Assembly: GCF_004379255.2 (NCBI RefSeq)
Contig: NC_056041.1
Location: 21,979,559 to 22,043,558, forward strand
DNA length: 64,000 nucleotides
Reading direction: 5' to 3'
From: Salvia splendens
Taxonomy: Eukaryota; Streptophyta; Magnoliopsida; Lamiales; Lamiaceae
The position numbers and the translations under genes are program-made. Positions 57,431-64,000 of the stretch are shown one piece after another (positions within the stretch are counted from its first letter, which is position 1; each line of letters begins with the position of its first letter). Below the pieces are notes generated by a model. That model was not told the origin of the DNA and searched no databases. It was given only the letters and a program-made list of their open reading frames with translations.

Positions 57431-60400
57431 TCGGCACAAATGCGGGGGCCTCCATGCTCCACGCAACTATGGGGGTACTGTGTCCCACCCAATTGTTAGC
57501 TCCTACGGCGGCAACGGACTTGGTCCCTTTCATGGGACAAACTCGGCACCAATGGCACCAAGGATGATGTCACCCGTCGAGAAGCCATCGAAGTTCACGG
57601 GAACGGATTTCAGGAGATGGCAACAGAAAATATTGTTCTACCTAACAACGTTGGGCGTCGTGAACTTCCTCAAGGAGAACGAGCCAACCCCGCCAAGTGA
57701 GGATGAGGCACGTGTTGAGATGTACGTCGAGTATGATGCTTGGCGCAAAGGAGACTATCTTTGTAAAAACTTTATTTTAAGTGCTTTAGACGATAGTATC
57801 TACAACGTGTATTGTACGATTCCCACATCAAAACAAGTGTGGGAAATACTAGATAAGAAGTATCGTAGTGATGATGCGGGCACTAAAAAATTTGTAATAG
57901 CCAAGTACTTGGACTACAAAATGGTTGATTCCCAACCAACCATGGACCAAGTGCAAGAGTTCCAGCTGATCATCCACGACCTCGCCGCCGAGGGAATGGC
58001 CCTGCCTGAAGCCTTCACGGCGGGCACGGTCATTGAAAAACTTCCACCCGGATGGAAGGACTTCAAGAGCTACCTTAAGCACAAGCGAAAGAAGATGAAT
58101 CTTGAAGACTTGATCGTGAAGCGTGCATCGAGTCAGACATGCACAAACATGATGATTTGGCTAAGGACCATGGCCCACCTGTTGCAAAGGCCAATCTGTT
58201 GGAGCGGGGCGGTCCCTCCAACAAACGCTCCCGTCCAACTGCAAAGGACAAGGGCAAGAGGAAGCAGCCTGCGAGGAAGGTTGAAGGCAACTGCTACAAC
58301 TGTGGCAAACCTAGCCATTTTTCCAAGGACTGTCGCAAGCCGAAGAAGAAATCAGCTGCCCACGTTGTTGAAAAAGAGTTCAAGGACTGGGATGAAAGTG
58401 ACCTTGTTGTTGTGGTCACGGAAGAAGTCAACCTCGTTGATAATAAAGATGGTTGTTACATCGACACTGGAGCTACTGCCCTCGTTTGTGCCGATAAGAG
58501 CAAGTTCGCCTCCTACACCGCTATTAAAGAGAGGAAAATCAACATGGGGAATCAAGCATCATCTCAAGTCCTCGGCATTGGGGACGTGATTCTCATGATG
58601 ACGTCCGACGTCACCATCACTTTGAAGGATGTGCTGCACGTCCCGGACATCCGCAAGAACCTAGTGTCAGGATCAATACTAGTTAATAAGGGGTTTAAAT
58701 TTGTATTCGAATCTGATAGGTTTTCTTTGTACAAGTATGGAAAGTTACTCGGAAAAGGCTTTGTAACCGACGGACTTTTCAAGCTTAGTGTAGCTATACG
58801 CCATATCCCTAAGCCGTTGGCTAATAATAAAAATGCATCTACTTCTTCTTACTTGACTGAGTGTTCTAACTTGTGGCACAATAGATTGGGACATGTAAAT
58901 CCAAATGAAATTAAAAGAGTAGTAAGTTTAGATTTACTAAAGGCAAATGAAGTAGAAACTCAAAAAAAATGTGAAACTTGTCTTGAGGCAAAAATGACTA
59001 AGTTACCGTTTCATTCGGTTGAACGGAACACGAAACCCCTTGAATTAATTCACACGGACGTATGTGACTTAAAATTGGTGCAAATGAGAGGTGGTAAAAA
59101 ATACTTTATCACATTCATAGATGATTGCACTAGATATTGTTATATCTATCTTTTAAGAAGTAAAGACGAAAAATAGAAGCGTTCAAAAATTATAAGAACG
59201 AAGTCGAGAATCGATTTGGATGTAAATTCAAAATGATTCGAAGTGACAGAGGAGGTGAACACGTAGCCCCGTTTGAGGAATTATGCAACGCAAGTGGTAT
59301 AATTCATCAAACGACTACACCATATTCACCACAATCTAATGGTGTTGCAGAACGCAAGAATCGAACTCTCAAAGAGATAATGAATGCGTTACTGATTAGT
59401 TCGGGGATGCCTCAGAACATGTGGGGGAAGCTGTTTTGACAGCCAACTACATCCTAAACAAAATCCCGCGCAAAGGTAAGAACGTTACTCTTTATGAGTT
59501 GTGGAAGGGAAGGAAGCCATCCTACAAATACCTCAAAGTGTGGAGGTGTTTGACAAAGGTGATGGTTCCTCCGCCCAAAGAAGTTACAATCGGTCCTAAA
59601 ACGGTTGACTGCATCTTCATTGGGTATGCACTTAATAGTAGTGCATATCGATTTGTTGTCCACAAGTCTGAAATACCGACTGTGACCGTGGGAACAACAA
59701 TCGAGTCAAGAAATGATGTATTTCTTGAAAATATATTTCCTCGCAAAGATAAGGAAAATATTGCATCCAATTCTGAGACAAGAATTGAGGATGAAACCAC
59801 TAGTTCTAAATCAGTGGATGAAGAGCCAGTATCGCGCAAGCGAACAACGCCTGATCCAAACGATGTGGTACCAAGACGTGGTAGCATGGTCAGAACACCA
59901 AAGACATTTGCTCGTGACTATATTGCATTTATGTTGGATGAAGAACCAACATCGATACAAGTAGCCTTTGCTGGCCTAGATGGGTTGCATTGGAGAAAAG
60001 CTGTTCAAAACGAAATTGATTCAATTTTGCTAAACCACACGTGGGTGTTGGTTGATCTACCTGAAGGGGCTAAACCTTTAGGATGCAAATGGGTCCTTAA
60101 AAGAAAGTTTAAGGCCGATGGAACAGTGGACAAGTATAAAGCTCGACTGGTAGTCAAAGGCTTTAAACAAAAGGAAGGGTACGATTTCTTCGATACCTAC
60201 TCACCTGTAACGAGGATTACATCAATTCGAGTGCTTCTCGCGATTGCTGTTGTACACAATCTTGAGATTCATCAAATGGATGTTAAGACTGTGTTTCTAA
60301 ATGGTGACCTTGAAGATGAAATCTATATGGAACAACCTGAAGGTTTTGTAGTACCTGGACAAGAAAAAAATGCATGCAAACTGGTTAAATCCCTCTATGG

Positions 60401-61298
60401 ATTGAAACAAGCGTCGTTGCAGTGACACTTGAAATTTGATAACGTGATGTTATCAAATGGATTTAAAATCAATGAATGTGACAAATGTGTCTACATTAAG
60501 AACACTGATAATGGACACGTTATAGTGTGTCTCTATGTTGATGATATGTTAATCATGGGTAGTAACACCCAAGTGATTAACGACACGAAAGCCATGTTAA
60601 AGAGAAACTTCGACATGAATGATATGGGTCTAGCCGATGTAATTCTTGGAATGAAAATTCTAAGAACATTCGAAGGAATCACTTTAACACAATCTCATTA
60701 TGTTGAGAAAGTATTAAAGAGGTTCAACGCCTATGATGGCATCCCAGCTAAAATGCATACAGAGCTCAATGTTCACTTGAGCAAGAACAGAGGTGAGCCC
60801 GTTGCACAAGAAGATTATGCACGAGTCATTGGATGCATTATGTATCTTACTAATTGCACTCGACTTGATATTGCTTGCGCCGTGAACAAGTTGAGCCGTT
60901 ATACGAGCAATCCAAGCAAAGAGCATTGAAAAGCTCTTGTAAGAGTTTTGAGGTATCTCAAGTACACTCAAAATCATGGGCTACACTTTTTGAGATACCC
61001 CCCGATACTTGAAGGGTACTGCGATGCAAACTGGATATCCGATAACAAAGACTCACTTTCAACAAGTGGATATGTCTTTACTATTGGGGTGGTGTTGTCT
61101 CGTGGAAATCCACGAAACAAACATGTATAGCCCGATTCACCATGGAATCTAAATTCATAGCTTTAGATAAAGCTGTGGAAGAAGCCGAATGGCTTAAAAA
61201 CTTCCTTGAAGACATTCCATATTGGTCAAAACCCGTGCCTCCAGTGTTAATTCACTGTGATAGCCAAGCCGCTATTGGGGGGGCAAACAGTGGCCTAT

Positions 61299-61730
61299 TG
61301 ATACGATCCCACATCGGTTTCACACGAAAGTGTGGAATAACATATAATAGGGAGTCAACCTTTTACCTTTGACCATGGTTTTGGGTTAAGTTAGGGCTTC
61401 CTATCTTATATGCTTATCAATTTGGTGCGGTGAACGTGGATCCGGATGTCCTACGGAAAGGGGCTACTCGTAGGTGTGACCAAAGGGGTGCCACCGAAAA
61501 ATGTGGGCCTGAAGGAAAATGGCAGCAAAGGGGATGGTGGGCCCGTGGCTTTAGGTTTGCCACCCGGCGTGTGCCGTCCGTGGACGTCCGGTTTAAAAGA
61601 GGGATGGATTGATACGATCCCACATCGGTTTCACACGAAAGTGTGGAATAACATATAATAGGGAGTCAACCCTTTACCTTCGACCATAGTTTTGGGTTAA
61701 GTTAGGGCTTCCTATCTTATATGCTTATCA
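61299..61730 (+). mobile_element. TRIM (terminal-repeat retrotransposon in miniature) nested in copia pol
   Basis: Two 121-bp direct repeats (61299-61419 and 61610-61730) start TGATACGATCCC and end TGCTTATCA. Between them are 190 bp with a purine-rich stretch (AAAAGAGGGATGGA) just before the right repeat. The whole 432 bp is flanked by CCTAT (61294-61298 and 61731-61735). It has no coding capacity. The repeats differ at a few positions only. Confidence 0.93.
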
Positions 61731-62402
61731 CCTATACAATGGTAAGTCTCGACACATCCGTCGACGACATAATACCGTGGATCACAACATGGGTGATTAC
61801 AATTGACTACGTGAAGTCATTGGATAATCTAGCGGATTCGCTAACCAATGGTTAAATCGTGATCAAATGAATAAATTGCTAAAAGGAATGAGTTTGAAAT
61901 CCACAAACTAAGCTGTGAGAATTCGTGTGAACACTCATCTACATCTATTCCCTAGAGAGTAATAAAGTGTTGAAAAACTTGCCTAGTGGTGAGGTTAAGT
62001 CTATGACTTTTAATGATCCCTAAAGGATCTCGTTGAGATGAAGTTGTCAAATAGACCGAGTATGGCAAGATACTTAACGAGGAATCACCTATGTAAGTGT
62101 GAAGTGGAGCCGCTTCATACAATACACTTATGAATCCAAAGTGGTGTCCAAGGCCTGAAATGGACACAAAACGTGAGAACGGATGTGGTTGAGGTGTTTA
62201 AGTGTTAACATCATTGTCTCGGTGCACGCCGTGGAGGAATAGTTCAAAGCATCGCGCTACTAGTCCGCCTATGTATCCGATGGTGTTGACTATGGATGGT
62301 TCAAAACAAAAAACTACATATCCTTATGCTTACATACCTCTTGAGGGTTGAGCTTGTGTCTGCATACATATGCATTTGGCAATTTCCACTCATGTGGGAG
62401 AT

Positions 62403-63564
62403 TGTTGGAATCATGCTTGGTCAAACGACTTTGACTAATAATAAATGTTACAAGACATTTAATTTTATGAAATTAAATGCAATAGCGACGATCTACGTTC
62501 CGAGTAGATGACCGTAGTATATTCATTTTCTCAAATCCGATTCCCGGTGAGTGAGAAATAATATATTAAAGTTGGTCACAATAAAGTAAAAATGAGCTAT
62601 GGGAAAAACTAAGGGATTAATTAACTAAGTGTTAATTATCCCACATAGGGGACGATAAACTTCTTTGATGAAGTATTTAAAAAGATGAATTATTATGTTT
62701 AATAATTATCCTGTAACAAGACGGGTGACAGAGCCCACACGCGCGCACACGCGCATGCCGCCGCCCGCCCACGCACCGTGACCCGTGCGTCGGGCTTCGG
62801 GTGTCGTGTGCCTTGTGCCTTGGAAATTGGTCTTTGGGTGGTCTTTGAAGCTGGTCGTTGAGCGTGGTTCAAGACTCGCTTATTCTTTTTTGACCACCCC
62901 AAACTCCACGCTATCCCCGATGGGCCTGGTCCACGTCATGTTCCCGCTGGACCCCGACGCATAACGGGAGACAAAAGGTCCCCGCTGGACCTCGACGCAT
63001 AACGGGAGACAAAAGGTCCCCGCTGGACCCCGAAGGTCCATGGTGTATCCCATCATGTAGCATGTCTAGGTGCGTCGTGTCTCTTCAGCTCCCAATGGCT
63101 AGTGCACCAGTCAACAACCCCCGGCGGTTACAGTCAAGCCATCATGGCACACATAATGGCTGTTGACTCCATCAATGCCCCTGCAGGTGGACTTGGCCTA
63201 TAAATAGGCATGCATCCATTGCATCCCACACAGAACATACACAAGCATTCTTGCATACACGCTCTCTCCCTCTATGCATAATCTTCCCGTCGAAGCTCTG
63301 CCCCTGCCTTACTCCCGTTCGCCGGAGCTCTGCTGCTAGCGGTGCCGCTACTTCAGAGATGAAGCCGTTTTATCTTTGGGGACGACACGCCAAATCGAGA
63401 GCACTATCGGGGCGTATCTCGTCTTGCAGAAAGAGGACTCCTCGACTCGGCTTACCGCTTTCGACTTTTCCGTGTAATTGTTGTTTTCAGTTGTTTCCGA
63501 GTAATTTCCTTGTTTTTATTTCCGTGTATTTTTCACCCGGCAAGTTTGTATCTCAAATTTTCCA
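62403..63564 (+). repeat. Right LTR of the copia element
   Basis: It is 1,162 bp, starts TGTTGGAATC and ends TTTTCCA. The promoter TATA is near 63200 (CTATAAATAGGCATGC). It keeps the block at about 62825-63115 missing from the left LTR. Confidence 0.85.
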
Positions 63565-64000
63565 CCAATTTTATATAAGTTGATGTATTTTGCATGCCTT
63601 GTTTTGAGATTAACTATTCACAATTTTCATTACGACGCATATCAATTGACGTGTTTCATATGTATAGCACAGACAGAGAATCAAGCTGTCCAATTGTTAA
63701 TTTGCTTGGAAGATCTTGTAACTTACTCCATCCGTGCCACAAATAGAGAAATTTGGAACTACACAAATTTTAAATGCGAAATTAATAAACTAGAGGATAT
63801 ATCAAAAGAAAAAGGGAGAAAATAGATTAATTTTAAAAGAAACCAAAAGTTATATAAATGCACAATTTTGCAACCGGATAAAGTATATATTAATTTTTAA
63901 ATAAAATCAATATCTATATTAGTAATCAACGTGGATATTTAAAATGGAGGCATATATATTTACACCAAACGAGATGAGAGCTTCGACTATTGCCCGAAAA
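63565..64000. other. AT-rich flank
   Basis: No gene or repeat was recognised in the final 436 bp. A MITE-like end (ACTCCATCCGTGCCAC, near 63725) is the only hint of structure. Confidence 0.4.

Larger units (their letters stand above)
56955..61930 (+). pseudogene. Copia gag-pol polyprotein, decayed
   Basis: The ATG at 56955 opens a Ser/Thr/Pro-rich leader. It runs into a 27-bp minisatellite and a shift. Gag proper begins near 57480 (PSKFTGTDFRRWQQKILFYL). A shift near 58125 leads to the zinc knuckle [14 protein letters not shown] (about 58291), the protease motif YIDTGAT (about 58457), and integrase with an HHCC finger (WHNRLGH, CETCLEA) and catalytic HTDVCD, RSDRGGEH and ERKNRTL. Breaks lie at 59174 and 59439. 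Reverse transcriptase carries YVDD at 60534-60545; TGA stops at 60423-60425 and 60927-60929 each replace an expected TGG. RNase H (GYCDANW, ESKFIAL, CDSQAAI) is then cut by the TRIM at 61298 and resumes at 61736. Confidence 0.88.
56068..63564 (+). mobile_element. Ty1/copia retrotransposon with truncated left LTR
   Basis: Related LTRs bound gag-pol in copia order (protease, integrase, reverse transcriptase, RNase H). The right LTR starts TGTTGGAATC just after a purine tract (GTGGGAGAT) and ends TTTTCCA. The left LTR lacks the first 110 bp or so and an internal block of about 300 bp. Pol has several stops and shifts, and a TRIM is inserted. Confidence 0.9.

Noticed and set aside
63580..63825. 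81-codon plus-strand frame near the window end
   Set aside because: AT-rich with no domain or splice partner.
1..64000. tRNA, rRNA or snoRNA genes
   Set aside because: No cloverleaf-like or rRNA sequence was recognised by eye; a covariance-model scan would be needed to exclude them.

Overview
This is nuclear DNA from a flowering plant. Genes have many introns with plant-type GT-AG junctions, and there is a plastid-derived insertion, a plastid-type phage RNA polymerase gene, and dense plant transposons (Athila, copia, LINE, hAT, PIF/Harbinger, Stowaway-like MITEs). The style of the genes and MITEs suggests a eudicot, perhaps an asterid such as Lamiales, but I cannot name a species.

Layout. 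1-~11545: 3' part of a decayed Ty3/gypsy Athila-type element (pol with three TGA stops and a frameshift, then an env-position reading frame), split by a 5'-truncated L1-like LINE at 5909-9639 with a 16-bp target duplication. 11546-14084: AT-rich spacer with MITEs. 14085-15260 (+): heptahelical PAQR-family receptor-like gene, 2 exons. 15543-31932 (-): a 24-exon gene for a clustered-mitochondria (CLU/REC/TSS) protein of about 1,863 residues; its introns hold two hAT elements, MITEs, a 438-bp tandem duplication and a Harbinger-type element encoding a MYB-like ORF1. 32000-34590: spacer with MITEs and a copia relic. 34590-35336 (-): a two-exon gene for a small, probably plastid-targeted membrane protein. 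35340-43800: a repeat field with a 2,000-bp PIF/Harbinger element carrying a broken transposase, a frameshifted glycine-rich secreted protein gene, a hAT element with an 8-bp target duplication, a plastid accD fragment and a Tourist-like MITE. 45391-55382 (-): a 19-exon gene for a T7-phage-type organellar RNA polymerase, best matching plastid RpoTp, apparently started at CTG. 56068-63564 (+): a decayed Ty1/copia element with both LTRs (the left one truncated) and a 432-bp TRIM nested in its RNase H region.

How it fits together. Four genes look intact: PAQR, CLU/REC, small plastid protein and RpoTp. Three of them bear on organelles: RpoTp transcribes plastid genes, CLU/REC proteins affect chloroplast or mitochondrial compartment size and placement, and the small protein has a transit-like N-terminus. 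I see no operon-like or functional linkage; plant gene order is usually not functional. For all three spliced genes of note the exon lengths I deduced sum to a whole number of codons, which supports the models. I did not find a convincing new biological system. The best items are the non-AUG start of RpoTp, the layered insertion histories readable from target duplications, and the two PIF/Harbinger halves (ORF1 and transposase) in separate elements.
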